Program-made: the position numbers and the translations under genes | Assembly (NCBI RefSeq): GCF_002094855.1 | Contig: NZ_ARYN01000002.1 | Span: forward strand, 1 to 64,000 | Length of the DNA: 64,000 nt | Reading direction: 5' to 3' | From: Zunongwangia atlantica 22II14-10F7 | GTDB taxonomy: Bacteria > Bacteroidota > Bacteroidia > Flavobacteriales > Flavobacteriaceae | Shown here: one piece after another, positions 1-7,721 of the stretch | Position numbering within the stretch: position 1 is the first letter of the stretch | Layout of the letters: the number at the start of each line of letters is the position of its first letter | Notes under the pieces: model-generated | Seen by the model: only the letters and a program-made list of their open reading frames with translations | The model's database searches: none | What the model was told of the DNA's origin: nothing

Positions 1-269
1 TCTACAATTAGAATTCTCATAATACAAAATTGCTATTTCTCTTTTAAATAGTCTTTAGATTCTCCTTAAGATTGGCTTAAAATGAGGTATTACTTCTTTC
101 TAAAACCTGTAATTGCAATTTAATCAATATTCGACATTTTTTATCTCTATTTTTTACTAGAGCTTTTTAAACCTTCATTCGCTCTTCTTAAGGAAAAGGC
201 TGACTGTCCTTCCGGCAATTTCAATAATGAAAAAAATTTCTAAAAAAATTTCAGAAAAAATATCCAAAC

Positions 270-281
270 TGACAATTATCA
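270..281 (+). promoter_or_regulatory. Fnr-type operator of the hemN operon
   Basis: The sequence TGAC-AATT-ATCA fits the FNR/CRP-family half-site pattern TGAY-N4-ATCA. Its centre is 36.5 bp from the distal G of the -7 box at 305-312, which puts it near -41.5 from the expected start, a class II activator position. The same spacing recurs at ccoI and ccoS. No gene is seen in bases 1-337 besides this regulatory region. Confidence 0.65.
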
Positions 282-304
282 TGTTTTAGCACGAGCTTCT
301 GGGG

Positions 305-312
305 TAATTTTG
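305..312 (+). promoter_or_regulatory. -7 box of the hemN operon promoter
   Basis: TAATTTTG matches the Bacteroidota -7 consensus TAnnTTTG exactly. It lies 25 bp before the start codon at 338 and downstream of the Fnr-type palindrome. No good -33 element is visible, as expected for an activator-dependent promoter. Confidence 0.6.
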
Positions 313-337
313 AAGTATAATTAAAAATCCTCGAGTT

Positions 338-619
338 ATGACACTTTATGCAAAATTAAACGAAGAATTTAGTCACAATTTTTTAGGCTATTCAGCAATA
401 GCAATGATCGTTTCTACTTGTTTAGGAGGGATCGCAATTATGACCTCTTTAATGCATGGCCATGGCGCATTACAAATGTTCCTGGTTTTTATTAGTGTTG
501 CTATTTGTAGCGCCCATAATGCATCGATATTAACAGTGCAAAAACCTAGTGTAGTTTTTCACTTATTTACCGCTAGTGTTTTAATTAACACCTTACTAAT
601 TATAGGAAACAGCATATAA
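338..619 (+). CDS. small membrane protein of unknown function upstream of hemN
   Basis: This 93-residue protein is almost entirely hydrophobic, with about three predicted membrane segments (near residues 17-40, 45-63 and 70-90). A short His-containing loop (MHGHG, residues 39-43) follows the first segment. I do not recognise a named family. Its stop codon is 3 bp before the hemN start, so the two genes are almost certainly co-transcribed from the Fnr-type promoter. The position suggests a role in haem synthesis or low-oxygen respiration, but that is inference from neighbourhood only. Confidence 0.75.
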   Translation: MTLYAKLNEEFSHNFLGYSAIAMIVSTCLGGIAIMTSLMHGHGALQMFLVFISVAICSAHNASILTVQKPSVVFHLFTASVLINTLLIIGNSI

Positions 620-622
620 ATC

Positions 623-1981
623 ATGCAATCGCTGGTAAATAAATATAATGTAGCCGGTCCAAGGTACACAAGCTATCCAACCGTGCCGTATTGGGATGAT
701 GTTTCTTTTTCATTAAAAGAGTGGAAAGAATGTTTAAAGAAAAGTTATGTAGAAAGTAAGCACAACGGTATAAGCCTCTACATACATCTCCCATATTGTG
801 AAAGTATGTGTACCTTTTGCGGCTGCAATAAAAGGATTACCAAAAATCATCTGGTAGAAATTCCTTACATCAAATCGCTTCTTATCGAATGGGATTTGTA
901 TGTATCGCTTTTCGAAGAAACACCGAAGATTTCAGAATTACATATTGGTGGTGGTACACCTACATTTTTCTCTTGGGAAAATTTAAAGCTTCTCATCGAG
1001 GGATTATTTAAAGATCCCAGTGAGCGATCTGAAGCAAAACTAAGTTTTGAAGGACATCCTAACAACACCACTCATAAACACCTTGAAGTTTTGGCCAATC
1101 TTGGCTTTACACGGGTAAGTTTTGGGGTACAGGATTATAATTTAAAAGTTCAGCAAGCCATTAATAGAATTCAGCCTTTCGAAAATGTGCAAAAGGTTAC
1201 CACACTGGCAAGACAGGCTGGTTACACCTCGATAGGCCATGATATTATTTTTGGATTGCCATTTCAAACAACGGCAGATATAGAAAATACGATTAACCTC
1301 ACCAAAAAACTTAGGCCAGAGCGTATCGCATTTTACAGCTATGCTCATGTCCCATGGATTAAAGGAAACGGACAGCGAGGTTTTAAAGATGAAGATTTAC
1401 CCTCGGCGGAAGAAAAAAAGGCACAGTTTGAGTTGGGTAAACAATTATTACTAGACGCGGGTTATATCGAAATTGGCATGGATCATTTTGCCTTGCCTGA
1501 AGATGAACTAGCTAAAAGTTTATACCAAAAAACAATCCATAGAAATTTTATGGGTTATACCACGGCAACAACGCAGTTAATGGTAGGATTGGGAGTTTCT
1601 GCTATTGGAGATTCGTGGTATGCTTTTGGGCAAAATGTAAAAAGTATTGAAGAATATAAAAGTTTAGTTGAAGGTGGAATTTTCCCAATCTATCGTGGGC
1701 ATATTTTAAGTCCTGAAGACCTAATAATTCGCCGCCATATTCTAAACCTTATGTGTAAACTGGAAACCAGTTGGGAAGATCAACAAATGCAGTTTTCAGA
1801 ATTACCAGATGTGATTATAAAACTATCTGAAATGCAAGAAGACGGATTATTAAAAATCCTCGAGAATAAAATTGAGATTACAGAAAAGGGTAGAGCCTTT
1901 GTTCGTAATGTGTGTATGGCATTCGATCTTAGGCTACAACGAAAAAAACCTGATACTAAACTATTTTCCATGACAATTTAA
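623..1981 (+). CDS. hemN: oxygen-independent coproporphyrinogen III oxidase (dehydrogenase)
   Basis: HemN is a cytoplasmic radical SAM enzyme that decarboxylates coproporphyrinogen III to protoporphyrinogen IX without oxygen. The 452-residue length is normal for true HemN. The N-terminus has the HemN signature around GPRYTSYPT (residues 12-20). The cluster motif follows as C59-x3-C63-x2-C66-G-C68, and the fourth Cys is the feature that separates HemN from HemW-like proteins. A GGGTP motif and the C-terminal HemN domain follow. The Fnr-type operator at 270-281 fits use when oxygen is low, when the cbb3 oxidase encoded nearby also needs haem. Confidence 0.95.
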   Translation: MQSLVNKYNVAGPRYTSYPTVPYWDDVSFSLKEWKECLKKSYVESKHNGISLYIHLPYCESMCTFCGCNKRITKNHLVEIPYIKSLLIEWDLYVSLFEETPKISELHIGGGTPTFFSWENLKLLIEGLFKDPSERSEAKLSFEGHPNNTTHKHLEVLANLGFTRVSFGVQDYNLKVQQAINRIQPFENVQKVTTLARQAGYTSIGHDIIFGLPFQTTADIENTINLTKKLRPERIAFYSYAHVPWIKGNGQRGFKDEDLPSAEEKKAQFELGKQLLLDAGYIEIGMDHFALPEDELAKSLYQKTIHRNFMGYTTATTQLMVGLGVSAIGDSWYAFGQNVKSIEEYKSLVEGGIFPIYRGHILSPEDLIIRRHILNLMCKLETSWEDQQMQFSELPDVIIKLSEMQEDGLLKILENKIEITEKGRAFVRNVCMAFDLRLQRKKPDTKLFSMTI

Positions 1982-2189
1982 ATTCTGTCTTCTTTAAACC
2001 AGGGGCTTTCTTTTAACGCTCTTAACCTTATCCATAAGATTTCGGGGATTTTCTGATTGGAGGGTAAGATATCGTTCTGGAAAGCCTCTTTTTTATTTCC
2101 TTTTTCTAAATTTTTAGTCAGCTACCCCCTATTCTTTCTTTCTGGTCACTCCTTTTAATTCACTACTTTTATAAAAAATAAAGTAAAAA

Positions 2190-2939
2190 ATGCCAATTTG
2201 GGTGCAGGCTGGTCTTTGGGGACTATTTACAGGAAGTGCTTTAATCGTAGGATCTGTTTTTGGATATTTTTTTAATCTGAAACAAAAAGTGATCGCTATC
2301 ATTATGGGATTTGGAGCCGGAGTTTTAATCTCGGCTTTATCTTTCGAATTGATGGAAGAAGCTTTTGAACAAAGCGGATTATTACCCAGTTCAATTGGAT
2401 TTTTAAGCGGAGCATTAATCTACTATTTCGCCAATAAGTTCTTAGAAAAAAGTGGCGCAAAACACCGAAAACGATCTCAGCAACAGCAACCTTCTGAAGA
2501 CGAACAGCAAGGAAGCGGAATCGCCATTGCCTTAGGCGCTCTTTTAGATGGTATTCCTGAATCGATCGCGATTGGAATTAGTATGCTTGAAGGTGGTGCG
2601 GTAAGTATTGCCACCGTGATCGCTATTTATATTTCGAATTTACCTGAAGGTTTATCCAGCTCTGCCGGAATGAAAAAAGCTGGACGTTCTAAACTTTTTA
2701 TTTTCGGAATTTGGCTGGGTATTGCCATACTTTCTTCGTTGGCTTCTATTTTGGGATACTCCTTATTTAGCCAGCTTTCTCCTGCCATTAATGGCGCAAC
2801 ACTCGCAATTGCAGCCGGAGCGATCCTTAACATGATCTCTGCCACTATGATCCCTGAAGCATTCGAAAAAGGTCATAGCATCATTGGCTTAATGTGCGTT
2901 TTGGGCTTTTTAAGCTCGTTTTTATTGTCGCACTTTTGA
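2190..2939 (+). CDS. ZIP-family metal transporter-like membrane protein
   Basis: This 249-residue polytopic protein has ZIP-like architecture: about eight membrane segments with a hydrophilic, Gln/His/Lys-rich loop near residues 88-108. The two hallmark helices are recognisable as GIPES (121-125) and NLPEG (150-154). The metal-binding His residues that usually precede them are replaced by Asp120 and Ser149, while the Pro-Glu core is kept. The fold assignment is good, but substrate and direction cannot be stated. The gene stands alone, 208 bp after hemN and followed by a repeat-filled spacer. Confidence 0.75.
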   Translation: MPIWVQAGLWGLFTGSALIVGSVFGYFFNLKQKVIAIIMGFGAGVLISALSFELMEEAFEQSGLLPSSIGFLSGALIYYFANKFLEKSGAKHRKRSQQQQPSEDEQQGSGIAIALGALLDGIPESIAIGISMLEGGAVSIATVIAIYISNLPEGLSSSAGMKKAGRSKLFIFGIWLGIAILSSLASILGYSLFSQLSPAINGATLAIAAGAILNMISATMIPEAFEKGHSIIGLMCVLGFLSSFLLSHF

Positions 2940-3034
2940 TCAATCAGCAGCGGATCAATTAACAATAAACAGTAATCAATTATCAATAGACAGTGGGCAG
3001 TCGCAGTTGGCAGTGAGCAATAAAAAGTTTATGT

Positions 3035-3103
3035 CACTTCGAGTGGCAAATTTTGAAGTGAAACGGAGAAATTTGTTGTATCGAGAAGTCATTTTCAATA
3101 AAC
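3035..3103 (+). repeat. dispersed repeat A, copy 1
   Basis: A 69-bp unit beginning CACTTCGAGTGGCAAATTTT is repeated at 3551-3619 with only two mismatches, both A/G, near CGGAGAAATTT. The unit contains a small inverted repeat, CACTTC/GAAGTG. Confidence 0.85.
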
Positions 3104-3210
3104 AGTGAACAGTCGCAGTTTGCAGTCCATAAGTTCTCGATACAATTTTAATTCCGCTAAGGCTACGTCAAAAATCACTAGAATTGAAAATTCATCATAA
3201 GTTCAAAAGA

Positions 3211-3343
3211 GATCTCTCCGCTTCGCCTGCCTGCCGGCGAGGCAGGGTCGAGATGACATAAAATCTTTGCACATTCAAAATTCAGCATTTAAAATTCGAG
3301 ATTTCAGGTCTAGATTCTAATTTCTAAAAGCGAAGCGGTCTCA
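3211..3343 (+). repeat. dispersed repeat B, copy 1
   Basis: A unit of about 130 bp starts GATCTCTCCGC and ends AAGCGAAGCGGTCTCA. It holds a GC-rich imperfect palindrome at 3226-3246 (CCTGCC through GGCAGG) followed by GTCGAGATGACAT. A second copy is at 3704-3829, with small differences and a shorter middle. Confidence 0.8.
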
Positions 3344-3550
3344 TGGCTAAATTCTAAGAGCGCAACGGAATAGAGAAATATCAATCTCTATTTGCAGTGA
3401 GTAGTCATAGCTGGCAGTTGGCAGTGATCAATTAACAATAAACAGAAATCAATTTCCTTAGATTGTCATTTCGAGCGAAATGAAATGTAGTCGAGAAATC
3501 TATTTGGATTGGCATTACTCAATTATCAATAAACTATTATCTAAGGGTGG

Positions 3551-3619
3551 CACTTCGAGTGGCAAATTTTGAAGTGAAGCGGAGAGATTTGTTGTATCGA
3601 GAAGTCATTTTCAATAAAC
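3551..3619 (+). repeat. dispersed repeat A, copy 2
   Basis: Second copy of the 69-bp unit at 3035-3103, differing at two positions. Confidence 0.85.
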
Positions 3620-3703
3620 AACAATCAAGAAACAATTATCGTTTTTTGTCATTTCGACTGAAGCGCAGCGGAATGGAGAAATCTCTTTTCCGAATAAAAG
3701 CAA

Positions 3704-3829
3704 GATCTCTCCGCTAGGCCTGCCTGCCGGCGAGGCAGGGTCGAGATGACATACCTTCACATTCAAAATTCAGCATCCAAAATAATTTCACATGTCTATA
3801 TTCTAATATCTAAAAGCGAAGCGGTCTCA
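3704..3829 (+). repeat. dispersed repeat B, copy 2
   Basis: Second copy of the unit at 3211-3343, including the GC-rich palindrome and the TAAAAGCGAAGCGGTCTCA end. It stops 15 bp short of the 3' end of the SafE-like gene. Confidence 0.8.
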
Positions 3830-3843
3830 AATCTAATTCTACT

Positions 3844-4581
3844 CTACTGCTTTTCAAAAGAAATCTGTACGGGTTCGTGGCATTCGATCTTGGCGTCGAC
3901 TTTGTCTTTTGCCATTGCTGGAGAGAGATACGGAATATTTAATCCTGCACCGCGAAGGATAAATAAAAAGCCTGTTAAAACAACGAATATTGGGATTAGC
4001 TTTCTTATTTTTTCCCGTGTTTTTACTCCGCTTGAAAGTTTGGTAGATAAAAATACTGCTGTTGTCATAAGCGGTATCGTTCCTAAGCCAAAAAATACCA
4101 TGTATAAAGCTCCAAAACGGGCATTAGCTTGTGCAATTGCGCCCAGCATCGCCATGTAAACGAGTCCGCATGGTAAAAAACCATTCAGCATACCAATAGA
4201 AAAGAAAGTATCTGGTGATTTCTTCTTTAAACCGGCTCCAATTTTTGAATTTAACCGACTTATAATTCTAAAAAAAGGAGTACCAATTTTATCGAATTTC
4301 ATACTTCCGAAGGAAAAAACTACCGTCAAAATCATCAAAATCCCTATGGCGATCGATAATTTTTGTTGTGCCGCAAAAAGATTTAGTCCTTTTCCAAGCA
4401 AACCAAATAATAGTCCGATTACTGCATAGGATAAAATGCGCCCAAAATGATAAAGAAATAACTGAAAAAACATCAGCGGCTTTTTATCCCTGTTTAAAGG
4501 TAATAGAAACGCAATGGGACCACACATCCCTATGCAATGAAAACTACCTAAAAGTCCGAATATCAAACCGCTGATGAGCAT
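3844..4581 (-). CDS. sulfite exporter TauE/SafE (UreH-like) family membrane protein
   Basis: This 245-residue inner-membrane protein has about six hydrophobic helices and the family motif HCIGMCGP near residues 16-23, whose Cys pair probably handles metal. Proteins of this type are the usual last gene of flavobacterial cbb3 oxidase clusters, where a role in copper supply for oxidase assembly is assumed. The start codon lies 3 bp after the ccoH stop, so it belongs to the same transcript. The exact cargo is not known, and sulfite export should not be read literally from the family name. Confidence 0.85.
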   Translation of the reverse strand: MLISGLIFGLLGSFHCIGMCGPIAFLLPLNRDKKPLMFFQLFLYHFGRILSYAVIGLLFGLLGKGLNLFAAQQKLSIAIGILMILTVVFSFGSMKFDKIGTPFFRIISRLNSKIGAGLKKKSPDTFFSIGMLNGFLPCGLVYMAMLGAIAQANARFGALYMVFFGLGTIPLMTTAVFLSTKLSSGVKTREKIRKLIPIFVVLTGFLFILRGAGLNIPYLSPAMAKDKVDAKIECHEPVQISFEKQ

Positions 4582-4583
4582 AT

Positions 4584-5024
4584 CTAGTAAGTAATGGATT
4601 TTTTAAATAATACTTCTTTTCCCTGGTAGGTCATTTCTACAGAAATATCCCAACGCCCTTCGATTAATTGTGCTTCAGGAATTACAATCTTGCCTTCAGT
4701 AAGTTCTAATGGCAATGCAAAATCGAGTTTTTTGTTAGAAGGTCGATAAAGGTTTACTTTACCTTCAATTTTTCCCTGAGTTTCAGGAAAAATAAGCTCA
4801 TAGCCTTCATTAGTTTTATTCCCTGTAATCTCTTCAGAAAAAAGATTCAGGTTCTTTTCAGCATCGATCTCCTGTTGAAAATGCAATTCTTTTCCGTAGT
4901 AATCTTCAACTACAAGATCGTGTTCATATTTCTCGTCGGTACTCATTTTTATCACGAAAAACATGATAAAACCAATAAAACATCCCATGCCAATTACGAG
5001 TCCGGTTCCCCAATTAAATTTCAT
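4584..5024 (-). CDS. ccoH: FixH/CcoH family cbb3 oxidase assembly protein
   Basis: The protein begins MKFNWGTG, has a single membrane helix (about residues 5-27) and a periplasmic FixH domain. A longer reading from 5060 would overlap the end of ccoG. The ATG at 5024 gives 146 residues, lies 13 bp after the ccoG stop, and places the membrane anchor at the N-terminus as in the family. CcoH stabilises assembling cbb3 oxidase. Order ccoG-ccoH-safE is typical of the cluster. Confidence 0.85.
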   Translation of the reverse strand: MKFNWGTGLVIGMGCFIGFIMFFVIKMSTDEKYEHDLVVEDYYGKELHFQQEIDAEKNLNLFSEEITGNKTNEGYELIFPETQGKIEGKVNLYRPSNKKLDFALPLELTEGKIVIPEAQLIEGRWDISVEMTYQGKEVLFKKSITY

Positions 5025-5037
5025 AATTCTGTCTTTT

Positions 5038-6459
5038 TTATCGATAACTACGTGGTCCAAGGAAATTGGTTGTCGTAGTTTCTATTAATTCATTATTACT
5101 GTATACACCTATTTTAAGCTTTTCTTTTTCACCTTTTAAAGAAGCGGCTGGCACTTCGATAAATAAAGTTCCTTCAGCAAATCCCTGTTTTGGCACGATA
5201 AGGCTATCACTTTTCACCAATCGCACTTCGCCTTTATGAGAGATTAATTTAAGCTGAACATTCTCGATATTTTCGGTAGTTTTATTGACCAGTTTAAAGG
5301 TGAACACATTGCTGATTCTGTTATTTTCCTGGTGTTCGTAAAGTTGTCCTGGTAAACGAAGAATCCTGGCTTCAACATCATTCCGTAGAAATAACATTCC
5401 TGTTAAAACACCTATTAAAATGACCAAAACCGCCGTATAGCCTTTTAACCTGGCTGTAAATTTGAATTTGGCCTTTTTCTCGATATTTTCTTCACTAGCA
5501 TATCGAATAAGACCTTTTGGAAGATTCACAGCATCCATCATCGAATCGCAAGCATCGATACAGGCTGTACAGTTTACACATTCTAACTGCGTACCATTCC
5601 GAATATCGATCCCGGTGGGACAAACCTGTACACATTGCAAACAATCAATACAGTCGCCTTTTCCGGTAGCCTGTCGATCTTCATTTTTTCTGAATTTTGC
5701 TCTTCCTTTTTCCTTTTCACCACGTTTATGATCATAAGCTACAATGATCGATTTATTATCTAATAAAACACCCTGAAGTCTACCATAAGGACAGGCTATA
5801 ATGCAAACCTGTTCTCTAAACCATGCAAAGATGAAATAGAAAACCCCGGTAAATATCAATAATGAAATAAAAGTGCTTAGGTTCTCTACAGGACCTTCAG
5901 TGATGTATTCTAGAAGCTTATCACTACCAATTAAATAGGCAAGAAAGATATTCGCGATTAAAAATGAAATGATAAAGAAGATTGTCCATTTTAGGCCTTT
6001 TTTCCAGATCTTTTCAGCATTCCAGGCTTGCTTCGCCAAACGCATTTGTTTACCACGATCGCCTTCTATCCAATACTCGATTCTTCGGAAAACCATTTCC
6101 ATAAAAATGGTTTGTGGGCAAATCCAGCCACAAAATATCCTTCCAAAGGCCACAGTAAACAAAATCACGAAGACTACCCCTATAATCATCATGATCACCA
6201 CCAAATAAAAATCCTGCGGCCAGAAAGGATACCCAAAAAAATTAAAGCGGCGTTCCAGTACATTGAAGAGCAAAAACTGGTTGCCATTAATTTTAAAAAA
6301 TGGAGCAGCAAATAATATCGCAAGTAAAAAATAGCTTACCAGCTTGCGATATTTGTAAAATTTACCGGAAGGTTTTTTAGGAAATATCCATGCTCTTTTA
6401 CCTTCCTGGTCTATTGTACCAATAGAATCTCTAAAGTTATTTTCGGGGATCTTGCTCAT
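5038..6459 (-). CDS. ccoG: cytochrome c oxidase accessory protein CcoG (FixG)
   Basis: CcoG is a membrane-bound ferredoxin-like protein that reduces copper for delivery to the cbb3 oxidase. The 473-residue sequence has membrane helices near residues 38-55, 88-112, 160-182 and 195-215. A polyferredoxin part follows with GDCIDCLQCVQVCPTGIDI and LECVNCTACIDACD, giving two 4Fe-4S sites. Then come another helix near 340 and a C-terminal Ig-like FixG domain. An earlier CGWICPQ motif is also present. It sits between ccoP and ccoH, with 65 bp to ccoP. Confidence 0.93.
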   Translation of the reverse strand: MSKIPENNFRDSIGTIDQEGKRAWIFPKKPSGKFYKYRKLVSYFLLAILFAAPFFKINGNQFLLFNVLERRFNFFGYPFWPQDFYLVVIMMIIGVVFVILFTVAFGRIFCGWICPQTIFMEMVFRRIEYWIEGDRGKQMRLAKQAWNAEKIWKKGLKWTIFFIISFLIANIFLAYLIGSDKLLEYITEGPVENLSTFISLLIFTGVFYFIFAWFREQVCIIACPYGRLQGVLLDNKSIIVAYDHKRGEKEKGRAKFRKNEDRQATGKGDCIDCLQCVQVCPTGIDIRNGTQLECVNCTACIDACDSMMDAVNLPKGLIRYASEENIEKKAKFKFTARLKGYTAVLVILIGVLTGMLFLRNDVEARILRLPGQLYEHQENNRISNVFTFKLVNKTTENIENVQLKLISHKGEVRLVKSDSLIVPKQGFAEGTLFIEVPAASLKGEKEKLKIGVYSNNELIETTTTNFLGPRSYR

Positions 6460-6524
6460 AACTTAGGCTCACCATTGTGAGTAATTAACCAGAGCCGACT
6501 TAAAACGGCCGACTCTGGATTTGT

Positions 6525-7502
6525 TTATTCTTCAAAATCTTTCTCTACCGCTTCATCTTCCATCATTACTTCTACAGAAGTTGAATCGGCTGAGACTTCT
6601 ACATCTACTTCCTCTACAGGAGCATTTTCGTCGATCCAAAGATCGCCTTGTGGTTCTTTAGGATCTGCCGGTGTAGTACCATGTAGGCTTAAAACATAGC
6701 TGGCTACCTGGGCGATTTCCCCCGGTTTTAAATCCGTTTTCCAGGATACCATTCCTTTTCCAGGACGCCCTCCTTCAGAAATAGTATTGAAAACATTTTT
6801 AATACCGCCACCTAGTATCCAGTAGTCGTCGGTTAAGTTAGGCCCAATACCACCACCGGCATCCTCCTTATGACATGCAACACAATTACCGGCAAAAATT
6901 GCCTGTCCTGCTTTTACATCTTCTTCTCCTGTAAGCAGTTCAACCGTGTTTACATCTATTAAATCTTTAGCTGTTTTCTTATATTCTTCGATCGCTTTTT
7001 TAGCTGAAGCTACCTCTGCGATATATTCTTCTTTTTGATCTGGTGCATCAAAAATGTGATGTCTTACCAAATAAACCACCGCAAACACCATTGTAGCGTA
7101 AAAACCATACAACCACCATGGCGGAAGGTTATTATCCAGCTCGCGAATTCCGTCGTAATTATGATCTAAGATAATCTCATCTTCCTCTTCTACCGGTTTG
7201 CTATCGTTCATTCGTTTCCAGAATGCTTTTAGTTTAGCAAAGCGGTTCTTTTTTCTTAAAGATTGCTGCTGAAGGTATCGCTCCTGAGCTTCTGGCGTTA
7301 AACTTCTAAATAATACTGAAGTGATACTGGCCAGGACAACTTCCATAGCAATGCCAAATACAAATAGAATACCTATTACAGCCCAAATTATCGGGTATTC
7401 CATAAATGCCCATTCCTCTGAAGATTCTATCGTTAATTCAAGAAAAATAAAGGCCAGAACCGTGATTGCGATAACTCTTAAAAATGATGCCGTATTTCTC
7501 AT
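6525..7502 (-). CDS. ccoP: cbb3 oxidase subunit III, one-haem CcoP
   Basis: CcoP passes electrons to the CcoO/CcoN core. This 325-residue protein has two N-terminal membrane helices, a third before residue 155 carrying the CcoP N-terminal motif DGIRELDNNLPPWW, and one cytochrome c domain with CVACH at about residues 206-210 and a distal Met in GKGMVSW. Proteobacterial CcoP has two haems; one is the usual number in Bacteroidota. The C-terminus is acidic (EEVDVEVSADSTSVEV). The start overlaps the ccoQ stop in an ATGA arrangement, so translation is coupled. Confidence 0.92.
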   Translation of the reverse strand: MRNTASFLRVIAITVLAFIFLELTIESSEEWAFMEYPIIWAVIGILFVFGIAMEVVLASITSVLFRSLTPEAQERYLQQQSLRKKNRFAKLKAFWKRMNDSKPVEEEDEIILDHNYDGIRELDNNLPPWWLYGFYATMVFAVVYLVRHHIFDAPDQKEEYIAEVASAKKAIEEYKKTAKDLIDVNTVELLTGEEDVKAGQAIFAGNCVACHKEDAGGGIGPNLTDDYWILGGGIKNVFNTISEGGRPGKGMVSWKTDLKPGEIAQVASYVLSLHGTTPADPKEPQGDLWIDENAPVEEVDVEVSADSTSVEVMMEDEAVEKDFEE

Positions 7503-7684
7503 AATAATTCCTGATTATCGTCCTCTAAAGGAATGTTACTCACTTGTTTTATATGTTCTTTCTTAGCGGTAATTACCCAGGCAAAAAGCGCTACAAAAAA
7601 GATGAAGAATATCAACAGAGAGATCATAGGATAAACGGCTACCCCATCGATGTTCTCTAGATTTCCTTTTATAAATTTTAGCAT
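7499..7684 (-). CDS. ccoQ: CcoQ-like small subunit of cbb3 oxidase
   Basis: This 61-residue protein has one membrane helix (about residues 18-40) followed by a short charged tail. Size, topology and position between ccoNO and ccoP identify it as the CcoQ/FixQ-like subunit, although sequence conservation is low in this family. The stop overlaps the ccoP start by four bases. Confidence 0.8.
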   Translation of the reverse strand: MLKFIKGNLENIDGVAVYPMISLLIFFIFFVALFAWVITAKKEHIKQVSNIPLEDDNQELL

Positions 7685-7721
7685 GATCTAGTTTTTTGAT
7701 GTTATAACTTAAGCTGAATAT

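Larger units (their letters stand above)
2940..3843. repeat. repeat-filled intergenic region
   Basis: About 900 bp between the convergent ZIP and SafE-like genes contains no plausible gene. It is a mosaic of short repeats: two long pairs (3035-3103 with 3551-3619, and 3211-3343 with 3704-3829), several CAGTTGGCAGTGA and ATCAATTAACAATAAACAG units, and TCATTTCGAGCGAAATGAAA-type units. Similar text is common between genes in flavobacterial genomes. It looks like decayed, self-propagating filler, possibly with transcript-end function, rather than protein-coding sequence. Confidence 0.8.

Noticed and set aside
2940-3843. CRISPR array
   Set aside because: Repeats are long, unevenly spaced and of several types, without uniform spacers or cas genes.
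3746-4159. 137-codon open frame on the plus strand
   Set aside because: It begins in a repeat and then runs antisense to the well-supported SafE-like gene; composition does not resemble a real protein.
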